A stretch of DNA of 32,619 nt from Actinomycetes bacterium (GTDB lineage Bacteria; Actinomycetota; Acidimicrobiia; Acidimicrobiales; RAAP-2), in assembly GCA_021823525.1 (NCBI GenBank), contig JAKANY010000019.1, forward strand, positions 1 through 32,619. Direction: 5' to 3'. A program made the position numbers and the translations under genes. Position 1 is the first letter of the stretch; each line of letters begins with the position of its first letter. The notes below the pieces were generated by a model. The model worked only from the letters and a program-made list of their open reading frames with translations, ran no database searches and was not told the DNA's origin. Below are positions 1-8,271 of the stretch, piece after piece.

Positions 1-81
1 CTCTCGGAGGGCTACGCGCTCATCGGCGAGGCCACGCTCGATCCGACCAAGAGCTACCAACCCGTGCGGCGCCCTCAGTGA
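1..81 (+). CDS. IS481-family transposase, C-terminal end only (partial)
   Basis: The window opens inside a plus-strand reading frame that ends at a TGA at 79-81. The 26 visible residues include LDPTKSYQP, which resembles the conserved tail of IS481-family DDE transposases (general pattern LtLDPtxxYQP, from memory of the family). The catalytic core lies outside the window, so neither the DDE residues nor intactness can be judged. The short non-coding tail after the stop looks like an IS481 terminal repeat, which supports the call. An unrelated protein ending in a similar motif is possible because so little is visible. Confidence 0.6.
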   Translation, partial: LSEGYALIGEATLDPTKSYQPVRRPQ

Positions 82-126
82 CTACGATCAGGGGTTCAAA
101 TGTCCACGATGACGTGAGACATCACA
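1..126 (+). mobile_element. Right end of an IS481-type insertion sequence (partial)
   Basis: After the transposase tail there are about 45 non-coding bases. Read inward from base 126 on the minus strand, the end begins TGTGATGTCTCACG and continues with GTGGACA at about 101-107, which resembles IS481-family terminal repeats as I remember them. The proposed end lies two bases from the 3' CCA end of tRNA-Arg. The other end and the target duplication are outside the window, so the exact boundary is inferred. Confidence 0.5.
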
Positions 127-127
127 A

Positions 128-204
128 TGGTGCGGCTGGAGGGATTCGAACCCCCGACCCTCGGTTCCGTAGACCGATGCTCTAATCCGCTGAGCTACAG
201 CCGC
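128..204 (-). tRNA. tRNA-Arg (anticodon ACG)
   Basis: The minus strand folds into a full 77-base cloverleaf: 7-bp acceptor stem (GCGGCTG with CAGCCGC), D arm, anticodon stem TCGGT/ACCGA around the loop CTACGGA, a 5-base variable region, a T arm with TTCGAAT, and an encoded CCA end. Anticodon ACG reads arginine CGN codons, normally after A34-to-I34 editing. Its 3' end nearly touches the IS481-type end. Confidence 0.97.
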
Positions 205-215
205 GCTGGGCGTCC

Positions 216-221
216 ATCCTA
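216..221 (-). promoter_or_regulatory. Probable -10 box for tRNA-Arg
   Basis: TAGGAT on the minus strand lies 11 bases before the mature 5' end of tRNA-Arg, which suits a start site a few bases upstream of the tRNA. I see no convincing -35 hexamer. The tRNA-Ala and tRNA-Ile genes in this window have comparable hexamers at similar distances. Confidence 0.45.
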
Positions 222-246
222 CCCGGTCCCGGCCGGCGCGGTCCCC

Positions 247-252
247 TACCAT
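247..252 (+). promoter_or_regulatory. -10-like box for a leaderless M20 amidohydrolase mRNA
   Basis: TACCAT ends 6 bases before the GTG at 259, so transcription would start at or next to the start codon. There is no purine-rich ribosome binding site in this gap. It is one of a series of similar sites in the window. Confidence 0.4.
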
Positions 253-258
253 ACGAGC

Positions 259-1440
259 GTGAGCGACCACACCCTGCGTGAACTCCTCGAGCAGGCGACC
301 CCCGGGATCGTCGAGCTGCGCCACGACCTGCACGCGCACCCCGAGATCGGGTTCGCCGAGCATCGCACGACCGAGGTGATCCGCGAGCGCCTGAGCGCCC
401 TGGGCCTGCTGGTCGCCCCCACGACCACCGCGACCGGGGCCGTCGCGACGCTGGCGGGCACCCGTCCGGGCCGACGGGTGCTGCTGCGCGCGGACATCGA
501 CGCCCTCCCGGTGTCGGAGGTGCGCGACCTCCCGTACCGGTCGACGCAGCCCGGCGTGATGCACGCGTGCGGCCACGACGTCCACACGGCCGCCCTCCTG
601 GGGGTGGCCGAGGTGCTGAGCCGCGTCGAGGATCGACCCGGCTCCTACACCTTCGTGTTCCAGCCCGCCGAGGAGGCGCTCGGCGGGGCGCGCGCGCTCA
701 TCGACGACGGGCTGCTCGAGCGTCACCCGAGCGACGTGGTGCTCGCGGGTCACGTCACGTCGCTGGTCCCGGTGGGCTTCGTCGCGGTGCGCGCGGGCAC
801 CGCCATGAGTCGCGCCGAGGCCTTCCGCATCGTCCTCGAGGGCGAGGGGGGCCACGGGGCGCTTGCGGGACCTGAGGGCAACGTCATGATCGCACTGGGC
901 CACGTGCTGTCGCGCCTGGGCGAGGTCGTGGCCGACCTGAGCTACGACACCGCTCCGCTCGCGTGCTCGGCGGGGCTGGTGCGCGCGGGCACCGCCAACA
1001 ACGTCGTGCCGGCGCGCGCCGAGGTCGCGGGCACCCTGCGCACCTTCACCCCCGAGCAGACCGCGCAGGCCCACGATCGCCTCGACGCCCTGCTGGCCGA
1101 GATCGGCGCGGCCACCGGCGTGCGCGTCACGCGTGAGGTCACCGGGATGTCGCCCGCCGTCGTCAACGATCCCGACGTGACTCCGATGGCCGCGGACGCC
1201 GCGCGGGCGGTCGTCGGCGACGACCACGTGCTCACCATGGCGCCCACGACCGCCAGCGACGACATCAGCGAGTTCCTGGAGCGGGTCCCGGGCTGCTACC
1301 TGTTCGTCGGCGGGGCGCTGGCGGACGGCTCGAGCGGGATGCACCACAGCCCGGACTTCGCCATCGAGGACGCCGCCGCCCCGATCATGGCGCACGTGCT
1401 GGCCGCGGGAGCGCTGGTCCTGGCCGAGCTGCGCAGCTAG
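259..1440 (+). CDS. M20-family amidohydrolase (hippurate / N-acyl-amino-acid hydrolase type)
   Basis: A 393-residue protein of the metal-dependent M20D amidohydrolase group, which removes acyl groups from N-acylated amino acids or related amides in the cytoplasm. Visible motifs in order are RHDLHAHPEIGF near the N-terminus, RADIDALPV, HACGHDVHTA (metal ligands), the catalytic pair FQPAEE, and HHSPDF near the C-terminus. All are typical of the family, and the length is normal. I chose the GTG at 259 because the reading frame upstream runs into tRNA-Arg and because protein similarity starts around LRHDLH. No Shine-Dalgarno site precedes it, but a -10-like box does, suggesting a leaderless mRNA. 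The 3' end overlaps the convergent glucokinase gene by four bases. The substrate cannot be read from sequence. Confidence 0.92.
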   Translation: MSDHTLRELLEQATPGIVELRHDLHAHPEIGFAEHRTTEVIRERLSALGLLVAPTTTATGAVATLAGTRPGRRVLLRADIDALPVSEVRDLPYRSTQPGVMHACGHDVHTAALLGVAEVLSRVEDRPGSYTFVFQPAEEALGGARALIDDGLLERHPSDVVLAGHVTSLVPVGFVAVRAGTAMSRAEAFRIVLEGEGGHGALAGPEGNVMIALGHVLSRLGEVVADLSYDTAPLACSAGLVRAGTANNVVPARAEVAGTLRTFTPEQTAQAHDRLDALLAEIGAATGVRVTREVTGMSPAVVNDPDVTPMAADAARAVVGDDHVLTMAPTTASDDISEFLERVPGCYLFVGGALADGSSGMHHSPDFAIEDAAAPIMAHVLAAGALVLAELRS

Positions 1441-2180
1441 AAGAGGCGCGCCGCCCCGCGCACCGCCGCGTCGTTGCCGTGGATCGTGACGCGCGCGTCC
1501 TGGCCCTCGAACCACGTGGGCGACACCCGCCGCGCATTGCCCCCCGCCAGGTGCACCTCGGTGGCCTCGAACTCGGTGGCGAAGGTGCGCACCGTGGCCA
1601 CCAGGTCGTCGCGCCAGCGGTCCTCGCTCAGCGCTCGGGCCTGCTCGCCCAGAGCCTCGTCGTAGGTGCGCCCGTCGGGGCGCACCTCGGCCCCCACGTC
1701 GCGCACCGGCGTGAGCGCCCCGTCGACGACCAGCGCCAGGCCGAGCCCGGTCCCCAGCGTCAGGACGACCTCGCGACCCTCGCCGCGACGGCATCCGAGG
1801 GCGGCCAGGGTGGCGTCGTTGACCACGCGCACCGCCAGGCCGGTCGCGGCGCGGAGCGCCTCCTCGAGGGGGAATCCCCGCCAGGCGCTCTCGATCGCGG
1901 GGTCGATGGGTGTGCCGATCCCGCCCACGCGGGCCAGGTTGCCCGAGCCCACCGCGCGCCCGTCGCGGAACTCGCCGGGGAACCCCACCCCCACGCGGCG
2001 GCACCCGCTGTCGCGCGCCCGATCGGCCACCACCTGGACCAGGCGGTCGGGCGGGCACGGGTAGGGCGTGGGTCGCCGCGCCAGCGCGCCCTCGAGCGTC
2101 CCGCCGGGGTCCACGACCGCGAACTTCAGCGACGTCGCCCCGATGTCGACGGCGAAGACGGCGTCGGGATCGGTGGGCAC
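1437..2180 (-). CDS. ppgK: ROK-family polyphosphate/ATP glucokinase
   Basis: A 247-residue sugar kinase. It has the N-terminal phosphate-binding motif AVDIGATSLKFAVVD (ROK pattern DIGGT), the sugar/catalytic region VVNDATLAALG with its aspartate, and the second phosphate motif LTLGTGLGLAL. The LTLGTGxG form and the length fit actinobacterial polyphosphate glucokinases, which make glucose 6-phosphate from glucose using polyphosphate or ATP. It lacks the cysteine zinc motif of many other ROK proteins, again like PpgK. The GTG start lies 13 bases after the VirD4-like gene's stop on the same strand, so the kinase may be cotranscribed with the secretion genes, an odd pairing. The 3' end overlaps the M20 gene by four bases. 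The phosphate donor is inferred from family resemblance only. Confidence 0.85.
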   Translation of the reverse strand: MPTDPDAVFAVDIGATSLKFAVVDPGGTLEGALARRPTPYPCPPDRLVQVVADRARDSGCRRVGVGFPGEFRDGRAVGSGNLARVGGIGTPIDPAIESAWRGFPLEEALRAATGLAVRVVNDATLAALGCRRGEGREVVLTLGTGLGLALVVDGALTPVRDVGAEVRPDGRTYDEALGEQARALSEDRWRDDLVATVRTFATEFEATEVHLAGGNARRVSPTWFEGQDARVTIHGNDAAVRGAARLF

Positions 2181-2193
2181 CCGCGCATCGTAC

Positions 2194-3345
2194 TCACCGC
2201 GGGGGGCGAGGTCCGGCGCGGCGCGCCAGGCGCGTGCGCCACCACGGGCGCGCCCGCACGCTCACGGCCCGCCGGTGCCCCGCGACCACCAGCGCGGTGC
2301 GCGGGGTGCGCTCGCGCCACGACGGCGCGGGCCGTCCCTCGCGTCGAGCCCGGGGTGCCAGCTCGGGCACGTAGGTGGCCGCCGTCGGGTCGACCAGGCC
2401 GGCGAAGACGACCCGGGTGTGGTGGTTGTTGACGATCGTCGCGGCGCGCGGGCCCCAGCGCGCGACCATCTGGGCGAAGTCCTGGACGACGGTGACCAGC
2501 GTGACGTCGAGGCCCGCCACGGTAGCGGCCAGCTCGTCGAGTTCGGCCAGCGGGGCGACCGCCGGCGCCTCGTCGAGCACGAGGAGCAGGGGTCGCGACC
2601 GGCCCGCGTCCGCGCGGCGCTGCTGCTCCTCGAGGACGGAGCGCAGCGCGCCCACGAAGAGGGCCTGATAGTGCTCCTGCTCACCGCGCGGGCTGCACAG
2701 GTACAGGCTGTTGGGCCCATCCAGGGTCCGTCGCACGACGGCCCGGGGCTGGGGCTCGCGCCAGGGCCACAGCATCGTCTCGGCTGTGGTGAGCACCGAG
2801 TCCAGGGTGCGCGGGTCGTGGCCGAGGAAGTCGCGCAGCGCCATGGCGTCCCGCCCCTCGCCCTCGAGCCACGGGTCGAAGTCGCGACTCTCCAGGACCC
2901 GGGCGACCTCACCGATGTCGCGGTCCCGCTCGCGCGCCCGCACCAGCAGCAGCGCCACCAGCTTGGCGGCCAGCTCGTTCCAGAACTCGGCGTCCACCCG
3001 CCCACCGACCCGCGACGCCAGAGCGCGGGCCACGCGGTGCGCCTCGCGCGAGTCCCGGACCCCCTCGAGCGGGTCCCAGGTCAGGCCGTCGCCGCGGCCC
3101 GGATCGAGGACCTGCACCTCGCCCAGGGCCGCCCGCCACGGCCCGGTCGCGGCCAGCACGTCCCGCTTGACGCTGGTGACGACCACCGGTCCGGGCCAGC
3201 GCAGGATCGCGGGGATGACCACCCCGGCCGTCTTGCCGCAGCGCGTCGGGCCGACCACCAGGACCGACTCGCCGTGGTGCCAGCGCACCGCGGGGCCCAG
3301 CCCCCAGCCCGCGACCACGCGACGCCCGATCGGCGCGCCCCTCAC
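2194..3345 (-). CDS. VirD4/TraG-like type IV coupling ATPase without membrane domain
   Basis: A 383-residue P-loop ATPase. Walker A is VGPTRCGKT (about residues 31-39), followed by VVTSVKRDVL, typical of the VirD4/TraG strand after the P-loop. Walker B is LLLVLDEAPA (about 253-262), and the downstream VTLVTVVQDFAQM and TRVVFAGL blocks are also family features. VirD4 proteins normally have N-terminal transmembrane helices and 500 or more residues; here the P-loop begins near residue 31 and no helix precedes it, so this is a compact, apparently soluble version. It starts within the last bases of the VirB4-like gene (ATGA overlap), so the two are translationally coupled. Expected role: delivering DNA or protein substrate to the channel encoded upstream. 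No relaxase is nearby, so the substrate is unknown. Confidence 0.85.
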   Translation of the reverse strand: MRGAPIGRRVVAGWGLGPAVRWHHGESVLVVGPTRCGKTAGVVIPAILRWPGPVVVTSVKRDVLAATGPWRAALGEVQVLDPGRGDGLTWDPLEGVRDSREAHRVARALASRVGGRVDAEFWNELAAKLVALLLVRARERDRDIGEVARVLESRDFDPWLEGEGRDAMALRDFLGHDPRTLDSVLTTAETMLWPWREPQPRAVVRRTLDGPNSLYLCSPRGEQEHYQALFVGALRSVLEEQQRRADAGRSRPLLLVLDEAPAVAPLAELDELAATVAGLDVTLVTVVQDFAQMVARWGPRAATIVNNHHTRVVFAGLVDPTAATYVPELAPRARREGRPAPSWRERTPRTALVVAGHRRAVSVRARPWWRTRLARRAGPRPPR

Positions 3346-5540
3346 GCGCGCATCGCCTGGTCGGTGTCGATCAGGTCCCGATCGGCGGCGCCCGGGCGGA
3401 CCCGCACCAGCGAGCGGTGGGGCCCGTAGCGCACGAGGGCCTCACCGCGCCGCAGGGCGGTCAGCGCGGCGACCTCGCGGGCCGACAGGTCGAGCGCCGC
3501 GGCGATGTCGGCGGCCTCGTCGGTGGGCTGGCGCAGCAGCCAGGTGGTCTCGCACTCGCGCAGCAGGCCGCGAGCCCGCTCGCGTCGCGCGCTGCCCGCG
3601 TCGCCGACCGCCGAGACGTCGCCCCACCGGTGCACGACGAGGAGATGGCTGAGGCCGCGGGCCCGGGCCAGCTTCCACGAGCCCCGGAGCCACGTCAGCG
3701 CCGCGTCGTCGCCCAGGAGCGCCCACGCTTCGTCGAGTGCCACGTAGCCCGGTCGCGGGGACTGCGCGACGCGCTGGGCCGCCGCGACCGCGCTGAGCGC
3801 AGCGACCCCGAGCGCCGAGGAGGACCACTGGGCCGACAGGTCGAGCACGGTGAGCGGGCCGGCCAGCCGCAGGGCCGGACCCTCCCCGTCGAACAGCCCG
3901 GCGAGGTCGCCCTCGACCAGGCGGTGCAGCGTCAGCGCGAGCGCGCGGCGGCCGGGCTCGCCACCGGTCCGGGCGTCGCGCAGCTGGCGGGCCAGCGCGC
4001 GCAGGGGGCGCGCGGCGCCCCCCGGGCCGACCCCGCGCCACGCCTCGTCCAGGTCGAAGAGCTGCTCGGGCGAGAGGGGCCCGCCCAGCGCCGCGCCAAC
4101 CACCGCGCGCACCAGGGCGCGCGGGTCCTCCGCGCCGTCGAAGGGATCGCACCACCCGTCCACGCCCAAGCGCACGGGCGCGACGCCCGCGGCCGACGCC
4201 AGCGCCCCGTACTCGCCCTTGGGGTCGACCACGACCACGCGACGGCCGCGCTCGAGCGCCCGCGCGAGCAGCATCTTGACCACGGTGCTCTTGCCCGTCC
4301 CGATGGCCCCGGCCACCACCACATTCGGGTTGGCGACGATCCCGGCCTCGTAGAGGTCGAAGGGGTCGGCGCGGAAGGGCGCGCCCCCGGCGACCACGCC
4401 GAGCGTCCCGCCGGCGACCCCGGTCCCGGCGTCGTGCGCGGGCAGGCGAAGATCCTCGAGGTCGGCCGACGTCGCCCAGTGGGTGGCGCACGCGCGCGGC
4501 GCGGACCCGGGCCAGGACGCCGCGAGCCAGGTCGCCTGCCGCCCGCCCCCCCGCTCCAGACGCAGCCCCGCGGCGCGCGCTCGCGCGAGGAGGGCCCGGC
4601 GCGCGGCGCGCAGCGATGCGAGCCGCTCGGCGCGCACCACGACGAGGATCGCGAGGCGCCCCAGCGCACGGCCCTCGGCCACCTCGCGCTCGCACTGGCG
4701 CGCCCGGGTCGCCACCCGCGCCGCCCGGGCCGTGTCGCGAAAGCCTGCGGCGCGCGCGACGGCGCGCTCGCTGCCGTCGCGGTGGGCGGCGCGCTCGACC
4801 TGTCGCCGGCCCCGCGCGGTCCCCAGCACCTCCAGGTGCACCGAGACCGTGGTGTCGCCCTCGCCCTGGAGCGCGGCCAGCGCCGCGTGGTGCCCCCCCG
4901 CGTCGAGCTGGCCCACGCGCAACACCGTCATGACGCCGTCCTCGCGGCGCAGGTAGTCCCAGCGCTCGAGCCACCCGTCGATCGGGTCGCGCGCGCCGAC
5001 CACGCGCGCCGCGACCGACGCGTCGGCTCGCCAGCCGGCGGGCCACACCACCTCGGAGTCCGCGGCCAGGACCGTCGTCACGTCCCGGGCACTGGTGCGG
5101 TGGACGTGCCAGGTCAGCGCGCCGCCGCCCCCGGTCGCCAGCGACTCGGCGAGCGCACCGACGCCGCCAGCCAGCCGGCGGTCCTGCCCGGTGAGGTCGA
5201 GGCGTCCGCGCTGGACGAGCGAGGCGGCCCGCACCGCCCGGATCGCACGGGACCCGGGCGGCGTGGCCGCGCCCCGCTCGCGCGGGCGCACCACTAGCCA
5301 GTGGCGCCGGGCCACGTAGCGCGCGGCGATCAGCGCCCAGCCCCCGAGGGTCGCACCCGCGAGCGGCAGGACCGCCGCGAGGACCACCAGCCCCGCCGCC
5401 GCCTCGAGCGCCCCGTGCGTGCGCAGCGCCGCGTCGGCCAGCGCCCCCACGGCGCCGGCCGCACCCAGCGCCTGGGGGCGCGAGAGGCCCCGCCAGCGCG
5501 CGACGACGTCGCTCGCGCCCAGCGCCACGCGCTCAGTCAT
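3342..5540 (-). CDS. VirB4-type conjugation ATPase, SCO6880-like
   Basis: A 732-residue ATPase of the type IV secretion motor family. Residues about 20-75 contain hydrophobic segments, as in actinobacterial SCO6880-like proteins where a PrgI-like membrane part is fused to VirB4. Residues about 100-380 are an Arg/Ala-rich region. The P-loop domain has Walker A GAIGTGKST (about 411-419), VVVVDPKGEYGAL (about 435-447) and Walker B YVALDEAWALL (about 599-609). The late SHLLVVHRW block resembles the sensor region of these ATPases. It overlaps the upstream channel gene by eight bases and the downstream VirD4-like gene by four, so the block is one operon. It is predicted to sit at the inner face of the membrane and power substrate transfer. 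The SCO6880 subgroup is from memory of the architecture. Confidence 0.87.
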   Translation of the reverse strand: MTERVALGASDVVARWRGLSRPQALGAAGAVGALADAALRTHGALEAAAGLVVLAAVLPLAGATLGGWALIAARYVARRHWLVVRPRERGAATPPGSRAIRAVRAASLVQRGRLDLTGQDRRLAGGVGALAESLATGGGGALTWHVHRTSARDVTTVLAADSEVVWPAGWRADASVAARVVGARDPIDGWLERWDYLRREDGVMTVLRVGQLDAGGHHAALAALQGEGDTTVSVHLEVLGTARGRRQVERAAHRDGSERAVARAAGFRDTARAARVATRARQCEREVAEGRALGRLAILVVVRAERLASLRAARRALLARARAAGLRLERGGGRQATWLAASWPGSAPRACATHWATSADLEDLRLPAHDAGTGVAGGTLGVVAGGAPFRADPFDLYEAGIVANPNVVVAGAIGTGKSTVVKMLLARALERGRRVVVVDPKGEYGALASAAGVAPVRLGVDGWCDPFDGAEDPRALVRAVVGAALGGPLSPEQLFDLDEAWRGVGPGGAARPLRALARQLRDARTGGEPGRRALALTLHRLVEGDLAGLFDGEGPALRLAGPLTVLDLSAQWSSSALGVAALSAVAAAQRVAQSPRPGYVALDEAWALLGDDAALTWLRGSWKLARARGLSHLLVVHRWGDVSAVGDAGSARRERARGLLRECETTWLLRQPTDEAADIAAALDLSAREVAALTALRRGEALVRYGPHRSLVRVRPGAADRDLIDTDQAMRA

Positions 5541-6642
5541 CCCAGTGCCAGCCGATCACCGGGCCCATATCGTCCTTGAGGATCACCTTGTGGCCGTGGC
5601 GCAGGCGGGCGGGCCCCAGGGGGAACGTGACGGGCGTCTCGGGCTGCTCGGGCATCGGCACCTCGCCCTCGGAGGGCCACTCGGGAATCCCGAAGTCCGG
5701 TCCCCGTGACGCCGGCGGCCCGAAGGGCGGCTCGGGCGCCAGCGCCCGGGCCGCCGCGACCACCGGCGACGACGGCAGGGCCGCGGCGGCGTGCGTGGCG
5801 CGCTGGCGCAGGCCGCTGGCGTGGTGCAGGGCGGACTGCTCCATCCACGGCACCAGGCGCAGGACCACGAAGGGGCTGGCCGTCGCGATCAGCAGCGTCA
5901 CCGCTCCGGCCACGACGACGAGCACCGACGAGCCGTGCAGCTCGTCGAGGCCCACCACCAGGGCGACCATGATCACCACCTTGGACAGGGCGACCGCCAC
6001 GAACGTCTCGGCCAGCCGCCAGCCCAGCCGGCGCAGCGACGGGATCGTCACCAGCGGCACGACGAGGGGGGTCACGACGATCAGCAGCGTCAGGACGATC
6101 CCGCGCACGACGAGCTCGCACCACAGCAGCCACGCCCCCACCGTCATGAGGATCGCCAGGGTGAACGCGCCGAAGCCCGGCGTCGCCGCGGCGGCCAGCT
6201 GCACCGCCGCCGCCAGCGGCGGCACCTGACGGGCGGCCGCGCCCGCGGCGCCGGTCGAGAGCTGGTCGGCGACGACGAGCACCACCCGCGCCAACGCCGG
6301 CCCCCACACGACCGCGGCGATCGCGGCCGGGGCGACCCCCAGGTAGACGCGCCACAGCGCCGCCGCGTCGGCGTGGGCGATGCCCTGGATGGTCGCCACT
6401 CCGAGTCCCACCAGGAGCAGGGCGGGCGCGATCGCGGCCAGCACGTGGTACTCGGGCGCCGCGGCCGCCAGGACGTCGTGCGGGCGGCCGGTCGCGGCCA
6501 GCACGTGGCCCAGCGCGCCCAGCAGCCAGGCCACGCTGGTGACGACCCAGTCGGTGAGGGCGCCGAACACCCCGCCGACCGCCACGTGCGTCACGGCCCG
6601 CACCCCGCAGCCCACCGGGTCGCCTACGCAGGACAGCCCCAT
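5533..6642 (-). CDS. VirB6/TrbL-like polytopic channel protein of the type IV system
   Basis: A 369-residue membrane protein. The N-terminal region has two or three helices (around HVAVGGVFGALTDWVV and APALLLVGLGVATIQGI), then more hydrophobic stretches including FTLAILMTVGAWLLWCELVV and IVLTLLIVVTPLVV. The C-terminal ~100 residues are soluble, Pro/Ala-rich, and end IGWHWDD. The central block of helices with a charged tail is the VirB6/TrbL layout; primary sequence in this family is poorly conserved, so the call rests on topology and position. The ATG at 6642 overlaps the preceding gene's stop as TGATG, which fixes the start even though the open frame runs on upstream opposite the kinase gene. 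It lies directly upstream of the VirB4-like ATPase. Confidence 0.78.
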   Translation of the reverse strand: MGLSCVGDPVGCGVRAVTHVAVGGVFGALTDWVVTSVAWLLGALGHVLAATGRPHDVLAAAAPEYHVLAAIAPALLLVGLGVATIQGIAHADAAALWRVYLGVAPAAIAAVVWGPALARVVLVVADQLSTGAAGAAARQVPPLAAAVQLAAAATPGFGAFTLAILMTVGAWLLWCELVVRGIVLTLLIVVTPLVVPLVTIPSLRRLGWRLAETFVAVALSKVVIMVALVVGLDELHGSSVLVVVAGAVTLLIATASPFVVLRLVPWMEQSALHHASGLRQRATHAAAALPSSPVVAAARALAPEPPFGPPASRGPDFGIPEWPSEGEVPMPEQPETPVTFPLGPARLRHGHKVILKDDMGPVIGWHWDD

Positions 6643-6923
6643 CAGTGGACTGCGACGCCGGACTTGAAGAAGAAGTCGATGAGGTGGGGCGCGGCACCGA
6701 TGAGCAGGGCCGCGACCAGCGACGTGAGCACCGCGCGGCGCCCGGCCATCGACTGGTGCATGTTCTGGGTGTGGCTGCCCAGCGCCCACAGCGCGGCGCC
6801 CAGCACCAGCGCGATCATCGCGCCGATGAGGCTCCACGCGGCCAGCCCGTCGGCCAGCTGCTGGAGCTCGGCACCACCGGGCAGGGCCGTGGTCGAGGGG
6901 GTGAGGCTGACGGCGACGAGCAT
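6642..6923 (-). CDS. Small two-helix membrane protein heading the type IV operon (VirB2- or DUF6112-like position)
   Basis: A 93-residue protein with two clear membrane helices: LAAWSLIGAMIALVLGAALWALG (about 28-50) and AVLTSLVAALLIGAAPHLIDFFF (about 65-87), joined by a short polar loop. Size and topology fit a VirB2-like pilin or one of the small membrane proteins (for example the DUF6112 group) found beside SCO6880-type ATPases in actinobacteria. I chose the ATG at 6923 because GGGAGG lies five bases upstream (6929-6934), whereas upstream in-frame starts would run into the divergent kinase gene. Its stop overlaps the next gene's ATG by one base. Function is inferred from position. Confidence 0.7.
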   Translation of the reverse strand: MLVAVSLTPSTTALPGGAELQQLADGLAAWSLIGAMIALVLGAALWALGSHTQNMHQSMAGRRAVLTSLVAALLIGAAPHLIDFFFKSGVAVH

Positions 6924-6993
6924 GGGGACCTCCCGGGACGTTGGGACTCGCAACGGTCGCCGCGGTGCGGCGCGGGTCTGGAAGAATGAGGAC

Positions 6994-8271
6994 GTGCTCG
7001 CGAGCGCCCACCATCTCCTGGCCACCTGGCCCAACGCGGCCGTCGACGCGGCGGCGGCGGGCGTCCTCGTCGTGGGCGCGGCGCTGGGCTACTTGATCAG
7101 CCACTGGCGCGACCACCGCTCGATCGCCCAGCGCCTCAGCGCGCTGGGAACGCGTCTGGGCGCCGAGCCCCGCTCGGACACCGGGCGCGTCGAGTCGGCG
7201 CTGGCCTACCTCGAGGAGGTGACCGCGGCGGCCACGACCGCCGTGGGCGAGTCCAGCGCCGAGACCGTCCGCCTGCGCCGATCCCTCGACACCCTCCCGC
7301 TGGGCTTGGTCCTGTGCAACGAGGCCGGCGACGTGGTGTACCGCAACTCCGAGGCCGAGACCCTGATGAACAGCCGCTACGGCGAGGCGATCGCCGCGCA
7401 GGCCGTGACCGACTGCCTGGCCGCCGGGTGGAGCGACGGCCTCGCCGAGCGCTCCATCGACCTCTACGGCCCGCCGCGGCGCTCCCTGCAGGTGCGCGCC
7501 ACGATCATCGACGACGGCCGCCGCCCGCTGGGCGTGCTGGCGGTCATCGACGACACCAGCGAGCGCCGGCGCCTCGAGGACATGCGTCGGGACTTCATCG
7601 CCAACGTCAGCCACGAGCTCAAGACGCCCATGGGGGCCCTCGGGCTGCTGGCCGAGACTCTCCAGTTCGAGCAGGACACGACCGTCGCGCACCGGCTCGC
7701 CGAGCGCATCAACTCCGAGGCCTTCCGCGTCAACCGCATCATCGAGGACCTGCTGGACCTGTCGCGCATCGAGAGCGAGGGCTCGCCCCAGCGCGAGCCG
7801 GTGTCCGCGGCCCTGTTCGTGGCCGAGGCGATCGAGCGGATCCGCGTCGCGGCCGAGCAGCACGACGTCACCATCACCTTCGAGGAGCCCGACAGCGCGC
7901 CGGCGGTCGTGGGCGACCGGCGCCAGCTGGTGTCGGCCATGCACGCCCTGCTCGAGAACGCCGTCGTCTACTCGCCGGCCGGTAGCGAGGTGCGCGTGCG
8001 CCTGGTCCACGTGGGGGCGACCGACGACGCCGGCCCCGCCGTGCGCGTCGAGGTCGCCGACCACGGCGTGGGGATCCCGGCCAAGGACCTCGAGCGCATC
8101 TTCGAGCGCTTCTACCGGGTCGACCCCGGTCGGGCGCGCGAGACCGGCGGCACGGGACTGGGCCTGTCGATCGTGCGCCACGTCGCCCACAACCACGGGG
8201 GCACGGTCCGCGTGGAGTCGCGCGAGGGCGAGGGCTCCACGTTCACCCTCGAGCTGCCGGTGGAGTCGTGA
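6994..8271 (+). CDS. Sensor histidine kinase, SenX3/PhoR type
   Basis: A 425-residue membrane histidine kinase. One strong transmembrane helix (about residues 17-35) is followed by a coiled, charged linker and a PAS-like domain (about 97-190, LPLGLVLCNEAGDVVYRN). The HisKA domain holds the phospho-accepting histidine in FIANVSHELKTP (about His207). The ATP-binding domain has the N box (ALLENAVVYSP), G1 box (VADHGVGIP), F box and G2 box (TGGTGLGLSIV). This architecture matches SenX3/PhoR kinases of the phosphate response, but the short single-helix sensor gives no direct ligand evidence. The GTG at 6994 is the first plausible start before the membrane helix. The stop overlaps the response regulator start as GTGA, so the two are translationally coupled. 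Confidence 0.92.
   Translation: MLASAHHLLATWPNAAVDAAAAGVLVVGAALGYLISHWRDHRSIAQRLSALGTRLGAEPRSDTGRVESALAYLEEVTAAATTAVGESSAETVRLRRSLDTLPLGLVLCNEAGDVVYRNSEAETLMNSRYGEAIAAQAVTDCLAAGWSDGLAERSIDLYGPPRRSLQVRATIIDDGRRPLGVLAVIDDTSERRRLEDMRRDFIANVSHELKTPMGALGLLAETLQFEQDTTVAHRLAERINSEAFRVNRIIEDLLDLSRIESEGSPQREPVSAALFVAEAIERIRVAAEQHDVTITFEEPDSAPAVVGDRRQLVSAMHALLENAVVYSPAGSEVRVRLVHVGATDDAGPAVRVEVADHGVGIPAKDLERIFERFYRVDPGRARETGGTGLGLSIVRHVAHNHGGTVRVESREGEGSTFTLELPVES

Noticed and set aside
88..2058. A 656-codon open frame on the minus strand across the M20 gene and the 3' half of the glucokinase gene
   Set aside because: Arg/Gly/Ala-rich, low-complexity antisense translation; the real genes here have clear catalytic motifs in other frames. 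Several similarly long antisense frames in the window were dismissed for the same reason.
6643..8196. Upstream extension of the VirB6-like frame on the minus strand to 887 codons
   Set aside because: It would run antisense through the histidine kinase gene; the TGATG junction with the small membrane protein and the membrane topology place the real start at 6642.
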